From positions 184,574,301 through 184,638,300 of the forward strand of contig OW386285.2 of the NCBI GenBank assembly GCA_936432065.2: a stretch of 64,000 nt of DNA, in the 5' to 3' direction. Both the position numbers and the translations under genes were made by a program. The stretch is from Rutpela maculata (Eukaryota; Arthropoda; Insecta; Coleoptera; Cerambycidae). Below are positions 30,483 through 40,741 of the stretch, in pieces. Positions within the stretch are counted from its first letter, which is position 1; each line of letters starts with the position of its first letter. The notes beneath the pieces are model-generated. The model was given only the letters and a program-made list of their open reading frames with translations. It had not been told where the DNA came from and did no database searches.

Positions 30483-30930
30483 ATGCAGAAAATGGCATCC
30501 AAATTTTACAATAAAAATAATTGCATGATAGATTTTTCAATTGTATCAAATAATCCAGTAATATATAAGTCTTTCGATGAACGTTTATTATCATTTGAAA
30601 AATGGAATGGTACTGTGGAACCATCAGAACTTGCTCTAGCAGGATTTTATTACAGTGGCTGCCATGATGTAGTCAGCTGTTTTTTGTTGTGGAGTCGAGA
30701 TTTATAGATGGGAGGCGTGTGACATACCTATAAATGAACACTTGAAATATTCAGCAGATTGTTCTTATGCAAAATTAATGAGAAGCCTATTGCTGCGAAA
30801 TATAAAGGAGCACACATGTATAACAAAAAATCATATGGTTGGTTTTAGAAGAGGTTTCACGTGGCTTGTGACCATAAGCTTGCATGTAATAAGTATCTAT
30901 ATGTTTATGATACTTAACATACATTTATAA
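30483..30930 (+). pseudogene. BIR-domain (IAP-like) gene with C-terminal hydrophobic tail, one frameshift
   Basis: The first frame (30483-30707) reads into a BIR fold: KSFDERLLSFEKW, then LALAGFYYSG and the first zinc Cys at 30678-30680. A run of six T (30680-30685) then shifts the frame. From 30685 another frame carries the rest of the BIR zinc site, and the ligand spacing across both parts is exactly C-x2-C-x16-H-x6-C with the usual Trp, Asp and Glu-His. That frame runs to 30930 and ends in about 25 hydrophobic residues (WLVTISLHVISIYMFMILNI), a possible membrane tail anchor. BIR proteins of insects and insect viruses bind caspases or regulate apoptosis; no RING is present. One extra T explains the break, by mutation or sequencing error. 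Likely a host-derived accessory gene. Confidence 0.8.
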
Positions 30931-30968
30931 AATACAATATATACGTATGTACCAATATACTGGATATT

Positions 30969-31100
30969 ATGCCTGTTTGTACATGGATTTGTATCAGATG
31001 TAAAAGTGTTTTAGAAGAATATAATGCACCCATGGATAATAAAATATATACTGTTTGTAGCAATTGTGATCTAAGTGATAGAAGGGCACACGCTGCCTAA
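30969..31100 (+). CDS. 43-aa zinc-ribbon microprotein
   Basis: A short ATG frame ending TAA. Cysteines fall at 4, 8, 11, 30 and 33, so C8-x2-C11 and C30-x2-C33 form a two-knuckle zinc-ribbon pattern (ICIRCK and VCSNCD). It starts 38 bp after the end of the BIR-like frame, with a likely shared poly(A) signal (AATAAA, about 31187). It may be a separate peptide or the remnant of a larger zinc protein. It is too short for confident recognition. Confidence 0.45.
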   Translation: MPVCTWICIRCKSVLEEYNAPMDNKIYTVCSNCDLSDRRAHAA

Positions 31101-31527
31101 TCTGTTGATATTTTATGACATAATTTATGTATGTATGCAATAAGCATCTGTATATTTATGAATGTAACATAGAGTGTAATTTATAATAAATGCCTTAATA
31201 ATAAATAATTTGTTTCAATATTTTTCAAATTATCCACTTTTCCTCATCATTCAGTTCTATAGTTATACTTCAAGCAGTGGTTTTTTCAAATTTGAAGAAT
31301 AATTGATTTCTTCAACTTCATTCTACCAACATTTCACAAATTAACCCCCCCAAATTGTATATATAACTCACGAATACTACATAAAATAATAAAAGAAAAT
31401 ATAACTTATAAATTTATTAAAAAAACATATTTTTGAAACTACAAAAAAAAACACCTTAAATTTACAACAGACTAAAAATTAAATAAAACTAAGCTAAACT
31501 AATCACTAACCTACACTATGCTACAAT

Positions 31528-32214
31528 TCAATCAAATGGCATATTGGCCATAAAGGCGTGGCACTTTTTGAGCTCCACCTCAACTACACCGACTTTCGCC
31601 TCTACCGTATCGGCTTCTTCAGCAATAAGTTGCTGCCGGTGGCGAAGTCGGTGCAGATGCTGGAGCATTTTTGATTTTGATAGTTTCAGTTTGTGAGAGT
31701 ACTTATTCGCCCTTTTCACCATGCACTCCCGCACTTCACGTTTAAATTTTTCTCTTTCATTGTTCACTGCCGCCTCCTGCTTCGCGACGTCGCACCGCAC
31801 AAGGTCCAGCCACCCGTCCATTTCAAATTGGAGAAGAGCCTCTCCCTCAGCCTCTCGCTGCACCGTCCTCGGAGATCTATCATCTGTCGTGGTCCCAGTC
31901 AGTTCCTCTCCGAAGGACGACACCGCTGCGCTCCTCCCCACATCTGATTTTGGCAAAACTATAAGGAAAAAGTTAGATATCCAATTATTCAATACCGAAG
32001 AATCAGTACCTGGCTGTTGTGGTCTCGATGGCGCCCCAATAGGCCTGAGGTCCGTGAAAGATCCGGCCAGAATCTCGATGCCGGATCCGATGCTTCTAGC
32101 CGACCGCTCCCGGTTCATTAACTGAGCCATCTCCTCCTCAAAGGAGCAGTCAGAAAACTGATCGTCTTCTTGGCCCCCTAGGCCTCTTGGGTAGAACACA
32201 TCTCCAGCAGACAT
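31528..32214 (-). CDS. Cargo gene: acidic, coiled-coil protein with probable 51-bp intron
   Basis: The frame is open from 32265 but that codon is GTG; the first ATG (32214, MSAGDVFYPRG) is chosen. It is much GC-richer than the neighbouring Polinton genes, suggesting separate origin. The N-terminal half is acidic and low in complexity. From about residue 135 a long charged helix (REKFKREVRECM, KLKLSKSKMLQHLHRLRHRQ) predicts a coiled coil. A GT...AG segment of 51 nt lies within the frame at about 31957-32007 (minus strand). It has a CTAAC branch-like motif and a pyrimidine run before TATAG. Because 51 is a multiple of three, retained and spliced forms both stay in frame. No family is recognised; it could also be a gene of a nested transposon. 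Confidence 0.5.
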   Translation of the reverse strand: MSAGDVFYPRGLGGQEDDQFSDCSFEEEMAQLMNRERSARSIGSGIEILAGSFTDLRPIGAPSRPQQPGTDSSVLNNWISNFFLIVLPKSDVGRSAAVSSFGEELTGTTTDDRSPRTVQREAEGEALLQFEMDGWLDLVRCDVAKQEAAVNNEREKFKREVRECMVKRANKYSHKLKLSKSKMLQHLHRLRHRQQLIAEEADTVEAKVGVVEVELKKCHAFMANMPFD

Positions 32215-32265
32215 CTTATTTTCAGCAGGAAACAAGCAGAAATATAAACGTGAAGCGCGGAGCAC

Positions 32266-33571
32266 GAAAACGCGGCGAATTAAATTTAAGTCTATTTAAA
32301 AAAAACTAACACTTAAAATAATAAATTAACACTTAAAAATAACTTACGAACAAACTAATTAAAAAGCAAAAATTAAAAAAAATAAAAAAACAGAAAAATG
32401 ACGCAAATATAATAAACTAACTAACACTTAAAAATATTACTACTCGAACTTACTTAAACAAAATAAATTAGAAAACAAGGATTGAAAAAATATTGAAACA
32501 AAATAAAAAACAATAAAAATTAAAAAAAACACGGCGGAATACAATAAAATCAAAAGTACAGAATGAACTGTTAAAATTCACAGCTGAATTTTACTTTAAA
32601 TAAAGTTCCACCCCAAACAAATTGTAGGTAGGTAAACAGTAAGTGTGCGTGAAATGAACTGCAATGTATGCAAGTTGAATAAACTGCATTAAATTAATGA
32701 CATACATAAATCACTGATTATTGCAAGTTGGCAAGGTTAGTCACCTATGGTGTGATTGAATATTTTCCGGTATTATATTACATTGCAAGTCTATTGATAT
32801 GTGATTTAACAAAATGTTCAAATTATAACATATTAAATAATTAAAAAGATATTATTACATGGGTTTATTATTACTAAATATTCAAGTTTTTGTAGGGAAA
32901 AGGATGATTGCACAGCAAAATATGAGAATGCAGAGGGTTCTCTTTAAATATTTTTTATATAAACAAATAAACAAATAAAATTCGAGGACTGCACATTTCA
33001 GATTTAACTATTTTTTGACCAGCTCTATAATCATATAAACATTGAATACACAAAAACATACTTGTGTGAAGACTGTCTCCCTGCAATTTTCAAGAAATTA
33101 TCCAAACAAAGAAATATGACACATTATTAGTTGATGAAATTGTTAATTTATAACTGTCATATTGCTGTACAAAATCTGTAAACCAATATTAGGAGTTGAA
33201 AATATTTTTCCACTACTTAAATTTAATTCTACTGCTATCCTATCTCATTGATCATTTTTGGTTTTAAGATTGATTTTCGAAAGATATTTAAGGTATTAAT
33301 ATTAAATAATAATATTAATATTATTAAGCTTGCTTAGTCGTTTTATTTTACAGAAAACATTTTTGATTTCGAAACAATTTTGAATAATGTCAAAACTGTT
33401 ATCAATCCCCTAGAAACATTTTTAGCTGATTAATTTTGAGTAATTTTTTGTAAACCTTGAAAGTATTTATGGAGTCTCAAATTACCAACACAATAATTTT
33501 ACCATAAAAGCATGTTTTCCCCCCTCAGTTCAAATTACTATATTAATTAAGTGGTGGTGGTGGGGGGGGGA
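32266..33571. other. Non-coding Polinton interior
   Basis: A-rich on the plus strand, with repeated AACTAACACTTAAAA words (32306, 32325 and 32419 regions). A single copy of GCAAGTTGAATAAACTGC (about 32669) resembles the tandem array at 37966. No gene is seen. Confidence 0.5.
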
Positions 33572-33602
33572 TATATAAAGAAACGTGTAATGGATTCACT
33601 CA
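33572..33602 (+). promoter_or_regulatory. Core promoter of DNA polymerase B
   Basis: TATATAAAG at 33572-33580, directly after a G-rich run, with TCATT initiator A at 33602, 30 bases on. The ATG is at 33676. Confidence 0.6.
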
Positions 33603-33675
33603 TTAATATCAGACATTTCTTAAATACAGTTATTTGATATCGAATATATAGTTCCTTGTAAAACTATAATCTACA

Positions 33676-36600
33676 ATGCTGTGTCCTCAGTGTGGAAAAC
33701 AATTTTCATCAAAAAGTAGTTTGTCACGTCATCGTCGGGAAAGCTGTCCCTACAGAGAAATAAGGGCACATAGTGCCCCTAAAAGAATCAAACTAAACAA
33801 TTCACCGGCTAAAAAATACAATAAGGAATCCCAAAATCTTCCTGGCCCATCTGGTGTGCAGTATCATGCTAAAAAATGTAATAAGGAATTTGAAAATCTA
33901 CGCATCTCCGATGGTGGTCATATAAAAGCTCAGGAGGTTATTATTAATTGCCCACAATGTTATGAAAAAATGCCTAAAAATAAATTAATGGGACATTTAA
34001 AAAGTTCATCTCACAAGAAAGTGATCAATATTGTGGAAGATGGGGTAGAAAAACTTCAGAGCGCATTCAAGAACCGAATTTCGAGCTACCGTTTTTCCAC
34101 AAAGAATCAGTGCACAGATATCACCCAGTTTTTGGAAGAAGTAAAAATGAAAGTTATCTCAGTGATTGAGACATATATTAAAACATTCTTCAGCTTAAAA
34201 ATTAATATGGAATTATTTGGGCTATACGTTATTGAGGAGAAAGAAATGTCAGATATAAAGTCATTCAATACTAAAAATAAAGTTGTGACGCACTCATTGA
34301 ATGTATTAAATCTGTATAATGAGTTCAAAGAAGAGATCATTGAGAAAGCATCAACCTTTCAAGAGCGAGACTCAGGTATGTGTAACAAATTTATTTTATC
34401 CTATGATTTCTGCAGCTTAATTTTTTTACATGACTATTAATTATTTTTTAGGATGGGCTCTGAAGCACGTTAGTTTTCTTGAAGTCAATCTCAACAAATA
34501 CAACCCATTATTCGCATCATCATACATTAGGTTACCTAAATGTATTGAAAATAAGAGAGCTGTTTTAAATATTCAAAATAATGATGACAAGTGTTTTGCT
34601 TATGCCGTCAATGCTGCGATTTTTCCAGCCAATGGGCCTCCGCATAAAGTATCATCCTATCCTCATTACGGAACATTGCTAAATTTTGAAGGTATCGATT
34701 TTCCTGTTAAATTAAATGATATTCATAAATTTGAAATTTTAAATAATATCTCTATAAACGTATTCGGGGTAAATAATCAATATAAAGATGGTAAAATGGT
34801 CAGTGAGATTGTAGGCCCCTTACATTTCACAAATAAAAAACAAAATACACATGTAAACTTATTACTCATTGCTGATGTTGAAGGTAATACTCATTACACC
34901 CTTATTAAAGACTTATCACGATTAGTCTCTAGCCAAAGATCTAAACATCACGGTCGAAATTATATTTGTGACGGTTGCCTACTATTTTTTAATTCTCCTG
35001 AGAAATTGTATGCTCATGAAAGAAATGACTGTAATCATTTATGTACCATTTTACCCGATACAGATCCACAAATCAATAAATGTGGGGAATTAATTGCAGG
35101 AAATATTCTGAAATTTGTTAATTTTGAGAAACAATTACCGGTTCCTTTCGTTGTATATGCAGATTTTGAAAGTTTATTAAAGCCAATTCATTACAATGAA
35201 CCATCTGATAGTAAATCCTTCTCCGTTAAAACGTACCAACATGAGCCGTATTCATTTTGCATCTACTTAAAGTGTAGTTTTGATGATAATCTTTCCAAAC
35301 TTGAATATTATCGAGGTGTTGATGCTGTGGAAGTATTTGTGAAAAGATTAGATGAACTTGTCTTACAATTATATCAAAATCACTTAAAAAATATAGTTGA
35401 AATGAAACCATTATCACAGAATCAACAAGATATTTTCAATAAGAGTCAAATTTGTCATATCTGCGATAAACCTTTTGAGAATGGTGATGAAAGGGTCCGC
35501 GATCATTGCCACGTTACCGGTAATTTCAGAGGAGCTGCTCATTCTCATTGTAATTTAAACTTTAAAATACCTAAATTTATACCAGTATTCTTTCATAACT
35601 TAACTAATTACGATTCTCATTTATTTATTAAAAAATTAGCTTTGAAACGAGAAAGTATTCAAGTTCTTGCACAGAATAAAGAAAAATATATTACGTTTTC
35701 CAAACAAACTCTTGTAGATAAATCTAATGACAAAAAATCGAAGAAAATTTTCATAAAATTAAGATTTGTCGATTCTTTTCGCTTTTTACCTGCATCTTTG
35801 GATAAACTAAGTCAAACGCTAGAAACACATCAATGTCTCGAAGTAAGAAAATTTTATACCGATGACAAACAATTCAATTTATTAAGACGTAAAGGTGTCT
35901 TTCCGTATTCCTACGTAGATTCGCTGGAAAAATTGGATGAGGGCAAATTACCATCACAGGATGAGTTTTTTTAATATCTTGAGTGGTGACTCAATTTCTC
36001 AGGAAGATTATGATCGGTCTTGTGATGTGTGGCATACATTTAATTGTCGAACTCTTGGTGAATATTCAGACATTTATTTAATATCAGATGTATTGCTTCT
36101 TGCTGATATTTTTGAAAATTTTCGACAGATATGTCTTCAGACATATAAATTAGATCCTGCACAATATTTAACTGCACCATCCTTGAGTTGGGATGCCATG
36201 TTACGAAAGACTCGCATTGAGCTGGAACTTCTAACTGACTTTGATATGCTTCACTTTTTTAGAAAGGGAATACGTGGTGGTGTTAGTCAATGCAGCAATA
36301 GAAAAGCCATTGCAAACAATCCATTCATTCCCGATTATAATTCATCAGAACCAACGTCATATATATTATATTTAGACGCCACCAATATGTACGGTTCTTC
36401 AATGAGTCAATGTTTGCCCACAGGAGATTTTCGATGGTTAAATGATTATGAAATCGAAAACTTCGATTGTACTATCTTTGGTGATGATTCACCAAAAGGT
36501 TATGTACTAGAAGTGGATTTAGAATATCCGCAACATTTGCATGATAATCATAATGATTTACCATTTTGCCCTGAAAACATTGTGCCTCCTGGCTCCAAAA

Positions 36601-37715
36601 ATTCAAAATTAATTCTAAATTTGCATGATAAACATAAATATGTTCTCCATTATCGAAATTTGAAACAGTGCTTGGAACATGGGTTAATACTTAGGAAAAT
36701 ATATAGAATCATAGAATTTTCACAATCTGCTTGGTTAAAAACATACATCGATTTGAATACTGAACTTAGAAATTCTTCAAAAAATGCGTTTGAACGAGAT
36801 CTTTTTAAATTTTTAATAAATTCAATATTTGGGAAGACAATGGAAAATGTTGACAATAGGGTTGATGTAAAATTAGTATCGCATTGGAGAAATAGCATAG
36901 GTAGTGTGGGCGCCGAAGGACTTATTGCAAAACCCAATTTTAAATCATGTACAGTATTTTCAGAAAATTTGGTAGCGGTGCAAATGTCCTTATTGAAAAT
37001 ATTTTACGACAAACCGCTCTATATAGGCTTCACCATTTTGGATATCTCTAAAACAATAATGTATAACTTTTTTTATAACTTCATAAAGAAGCAATATGAT
37101 GACAAAGCTATTCTGTGTTATACTGACACGGACTCTTTAATTCTAGAAATTTACACAAATAATGTTTATGACGATATTCAAAAAAATATAGAATTATTCG
37201 ACACATCAAATTTTTCGATTCCAAATGTACACAACATTCCGAAAACGCAATCAGTCATAGGTAAAATGAAGGATGAATACGCAGGTATGCCAATAGAAGG
37301 CTTTTTTGGTACCGGGGCAAAAGCTTACTGTGTTAAAGTAAACGATAGCGTCACAAAGAAAGCCAAGGGTGTTTCAAAAAGTGTTATAAAGAATCAATTA
37401 CATTTGGTTGATTATAAACAAATAGTAGAAGACGGCGGTCTCATATATCGAAAAATGTATGTATTCTCTTCACATCTGCATACAATATATACCGAGTTGA
37501 AAAATAAAGTTGCGCTTTCCGCACAAGATGATAAGCGATATGTTATACCTAGCAGCACAAAAACTCTAGCATGGGGGCATTACTCTATTCGTAATTTATA
37601 CGATAACACTGACCATAATACAGCTGAACATAATTTAACGGTTCTTTTAAGATTAGCTAATGCGATTATTGAACAGGAAAATCATGATATCGACTTTGAC
37701 TTAGATTTATTGTAA
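33676..37715 (+). CDS. POLB: Protein-primed DNA polymerase B with N-terminal zinc fingers (one intron, one frameshift)
   Basis: Replicates the element. Exon 1 (33676-34375) has C2H2-type fingers CPQCGKQF...SLSRHRRESC and CPQCYEKM...LMGHLKSSSHKK. A 76-bp intron (34376-34451, CAG|GTATGT...TTTTTTAG) joins to DSG-W in the polymerase. Exon 2 has exonuclease motifs YADFES (about 35156), an inserted endonuclease-VII-like Cys/His cluster (HICDKPF, VRDHCHVTGNFRG, HCNLNF), FHNLTNYDSH and YLISDVLLLAD. The polymerase motifs are DATNMYG (A), NSIFGK (B) and YTDTDS (C). Near 35966-35972 a run of seven T shifts the frame: one frame ends at 35974, and the next continues without loss of domain content to 37715. 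All catalytic motifs survive, so a 1-nt insertion, real or a sequencing error, is the only lesion. About 1,320 codons in all. Confidence 0.92.
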
Positions 37716-37965
37716 GTTTTTTGTTTTAAAGTTAAAATTATTAGTAATTTCAATTTATAAAAACTGTTATTTTTTATATCATTACTAATTTTTGTATATC
37801 AAATAACTGTATTTAGGTAATGTCTGAAATTAATCAAATAAATGATTTATTTTAGTTTTATATTTCATATTCTATTACACATATCCCATTAGATAAGTAA
37901 TGACATATATTTCCTATTTTTGGAACATATTGTACAACATACAATGTGGAGTAAATAACGAGCTG

Positions 37966-38300
37966 CTGTCTTTGCAAGTTGAATGAACTGCTGACTTTGC
38001 AGCTATCTAATACTGTCAGTACAATGAACTGCTGACATAAGTTGAATAAAAATATTCTGATGTGCAAGTAAAATAAACTGCTAACTTTGCAAGTTGAATG
38101 AACTGCTGACTTTGCAGCTATCTAATACTGTCAGTACAATAAACTGCTGACATAAATTGAATAAAAATATCTGATGTGCAAGTAAAAAAAACTGCTAACT
38201 TTGCAAGTTGAATGAACTGCTGACATAAGTTGAATAAAATATCTGATATGTAAGTAAAATAAACTGTTAATTTTGCAAGTTGAATGAACTGCTGACTTCA
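37966..38300. repeat. Tandem repeat of about 115-118 bp, three diverged copies
   Basis: Units share TTTGCAAGTTGAATGAACTG, CAGCTATCTAATACTGTCAG and ATCTGATGTGCAAGTAAAAT. The third copy has lost the middle block. It lies between the 3' end of POLB and the 111-aa gene; the short frames inside are repeat artefacts. Confidence 0.75.
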
Positions 38301-38448
38301 CAAATGTGGTGAAACAGGTGTGAGGTATTTCACGTGTATCTGAAGTAACGTGGGAGGTATGATCTTTCATTATAAAACATGAACATTAATTGAAGTGATT
38401 AGTTGACCGTATCATCATATCCGAAAAAAGAAAAAATAGTAACGAAAA

Positions 38449-38784
38449 ATGTGGATGTGTTACGTTAAGGAAGTTGAGATTACTGATTTGGAAAGTGGTG
38501 TCAGACATTTAAGCCAAAAGTTCTCAAATCTTCAGTTTGATGCAGAACATGAGGCAGTATATGGGATGGGAAGATTTTACTCCGAAGATGAATGTAACGA
38601 ACTAGCGAAGACATACGAAGTGGGTCACGGAGTTTGTCAGAAGTTTTTAAAAGAAGGAATATGCGAGAAGTGCCTTGTCCAGGAGCTGGTGAAATTGGGT
38701 TTACATCAATTTCTACAAGTAATAAAACAGTATTTGAAGCCGGATCTTGCAAACATGGTAGATCTTCAAGACAAGGATAATTGA
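38449..38784 (+). CDS. Polinton 111-aa protein, unknown
   Basis: An ATG frame of 111 codons, preceded by TATAAAAC (38371) and followed by AATAAA near 38849, so a separate transcription unit is likely. The product is acidic and mostly helical, with a Cys cluster VCQKFLKEGICEKC (about 63-76) that could hold one metal. It has no signal peptide or membrane segment and no recognised family. It is transcribed towards the leftward 146-aa and capsid genes. Confidence 0.6.
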   Translation: MWMCYVKEVEITDLESGVRHLSQKFSNLQFDAEHEAVYGMGRFYSEDECNELAKTYEVGHGVCQKFLKEGICEKCLVQELVKLGLHQFLQVIKQYLKPDLANMVDLQDKDN

Positions 38785-39017
38785 ATTAATTAGATAATAT
38801 TTAAAAATTGTATTCAATGTAATATTTTTTATTATCTTCAAGTATTAAAATAAAAGACAAAAAATCCATTTTAGTATTATTTATTAACACAGAAATAAAA
38901 ATTTTCATACAAATAATAGACATTAGAAAGTGCACACATGCATTTATTATTTGAGTGATAAAAACATTTTGGGGTAGACTTTCTTAAAGTTGGTTGTTCA
39001 TCTAGTTCTAAAACAGG

Positions 39018-39458
39018 TTAGGCGATAAATTGTCTCATGTAGTCTGCCTTTTCATGTCCTTTTACATAAACACAATCAACCCCCGAAGTCAAATTTTGAA
39101 TAATTTTGCTGAATAAGTGCAGTGGTGTAAATCCATCACCCCATTTAATACCATGGTGATTTTTTGTTAACCAGTGAACTTGCTTTTGTAATTCCGGTGA
39201 AAGCATCTCAAATGGATAAGGTGGTTTAAAGATATAGTGACACGTTTTCATTCCATCATATCCTGCTAGCTCCTTAACAATAAATTTATTGTTTTCTATT
39301 TTAAATCCTTGAATATCCACAAGCACCATCATATTTTTTAAATTTTGTAGTTTTTTCAAAACTTTTTTCTTTATGCAATATAATTCCACTATTTTTTTAA
39401 AAGTCTCAGTTTCTTTGTGTTCTTTCAACAGTCGTGCATATTCTGATCTCATTAGCAT
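39018..39458 (-). CDS. Polinton 146-aa protein, possible RNase H-fold relative
   Basis: Intact frame from ATG 39458. The N-terminal 40 residues are a charged helix. The next part reads VLVDIQGF (about 46-53), YIFKPPYPFEML, WLTKNHHGIKWGDG and VYVKGHEKADYM near the end. The buried strand with Asp in VDIQGF, followed later by a VYVKGxEK strand, suggests an RNase H-like arrangement, but this is inference and catalytic residues beyond the first Asp cannot be assigned. It ends soon after the KGHEK motif, so it could be C-terminally short. It lies downstream of the major-capsid candidate on the same strand. Confidence 0.6.
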   Translation of the reverse strand: MLMRSEYARLLKEHKETETFKKIVELYCIKKKVLKKLQNLKNMMVLVDIQGFKIENNKFIVKELAGYDGMKTCHYIFKPPYPFEMLSPELQKQVHWLTKNHHGIKWGDGFTPLHLFSKIIQNLTSGVDCVYVKGHEKADYMRQFIA

Positions 39459-39520
39459 ACTAACTTGCTTCGCACTATTTTTTGTTTATGCCAGTAAAGA
39501 AAAAAGATGTAATGCGCAGT

Positions 39521-40741
39521 TCAATATTGATGTACAATTTTAGTTAAAGGATTATAAGTGAAATGTTTTTCATGTAATATAAGACAATATGCAGTAATAT
39601 CCGAAGTAGTGGGAGTATCTGTCTCAAACTCTATTCTCATGACCACTGACCCCGTTTGTATAGCTTCTTTTTGGCGGGAACAATCAATATACGTTATTGC
39701 TGCATAGTCTTTAAATTCTTTTGTATTAAGAATAGGCTGATTTATTTTATGAGGGTAATAGAATTCTTGAAAAATTGCAAACATATCATAAAGTCTTGCA
39801 TATTTATTGCTTTTAAAATCTAGGTACAGATCATTATATGGATATCTTTCGGAATTCAAGAAAACCCTTATGTTTCTTAGTCCACAGTCATCGAATTTAC
39901 TCATATCAGATGTAATTTTTCCTTTCCTGTCTTTCTGAAACGCTATTATAACATGCCTAGGAGTTTCTACCTTAGTAGACGTCTTGACAGGCCACGTATG
40001 TCTGCTTGAGGGAGGCAGAGATGGATATTCAATTAATTCCCAGCTTCTAAATTTTATAGGGAAATCTATATTTCGACTTATCAGCTTATTCAATCTAAGT
40101 TGTTCTGACATATTAACAGTGACATGTGGCACCCTCCAAAATAGTTTACTAATAGTAATTTTTGGTTTTTCAGTATCATCATCACTTGTAATGCTATCTA
40201 GATCATTACTGTTACGTATTAATACTAATTCTTGTCTCATATTAATGATAATCCTTCGGAAATCTTCAAAAAATCCAACTAGTAATTTTAATGGAATGCA
40301 AACATTGAAATTTCCATTTGTATCAGCTATAATTTTGTCACCTTTTTTATTTTTTGGAAACCATCCAGCATTTTGCATGGAAATACTTTCATTTTTATTG
40401 TATGATATATAATTTTTTAAGGTTGAAACTAATCCAACATTTCTCACTGCGTCTATAACAATTCCATTCATTTCATATCTAATTTCGCGAAACAAAAAAG
40501 CAATACCATTATTAATAAACTCCAATTTCTTAGCTTCAGCTCCATCCTCTTTCATTAGTTTTCCTTCAATGTATAAATAACTATTGCACGGTGCAGTATA
40601 AGCATCTAAATCTTGGATGGGAATTCTTATTTCATCATTGTAATCCAAAGTTCCGGATATATTAGGTTGATATGTATGGAACTGATACTCTGAAATGGAG
40701 TTGTCGCTAAAGGGCAGATCAGTAACATTCAGTAACTCCAT
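39521..40741 (-). CDS. MCP: Major capsid protein candidate (double jelly-roll)
   Basis: An intact 406-aa frame with a beta-strand-rich, hydrophobic/polar alternating composition, no signal peptide and no membrane segment. Its position between the minor-capsid candidate and the right end, its size, and motifs such as WFPKNKK (about 127), HVTVNMSEQLRL, WELIEYPSLPPSSRHTWPVK (about 232-251) and the aromatic ending fit the capsid protein of insect Polintons. Double jelly-roll architecture cannot be proved from sequence by eye. The start codon overlaps the stop of the upstream 53-aa frame (TAATG), so the two are probably read from one message. Confidence 0.65.
   Translation of the reverse strand: MELLNVTDLPFSDNSISEYQFHTYQPNISGTLDYNDEIRIPIQDLDAYTAPCNSYLYIEGKLMKEDGAEAKKLEFINNGIAFLFREIRYEMNGIVIDAVRNVGLVSTLKNYISYNKNESISMQNAGWFPKNKKGDKIIADTNGNFNVCIPLKLLVGFFEDFRRIIINMRQELVLIRNSNDLDSITSDDDTEKPKITISKLFWRVPHVTVNMSEQLRLNKLISRNIDFPIKFRSWELIEYPSLPPSSRHTWPVKTSTKVETPRHVIIAFQKDRKGKITSDMSKFDDCGLRNIRVFLNSERYPYNDLYLDFKSNKYARLYDMFAIFQEFYYPHKINQPILNTKEFKDYAAITYIDCSRQKEAIQTGSVVMRIEFETDTPTTSDITAYCLILHEKHFTYNPLTKIVHQY

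Noticed and set aside
31693..32125. Plus-strand frames of 84 and 134 aa
   Set aside because: Antisense to the coiled-coil cargo gene and without promoter context.
34430..34451. ATG at 34430 as the start of POLB
   Set aside because: It lies inside the intron; exon 2 begins at 34452.
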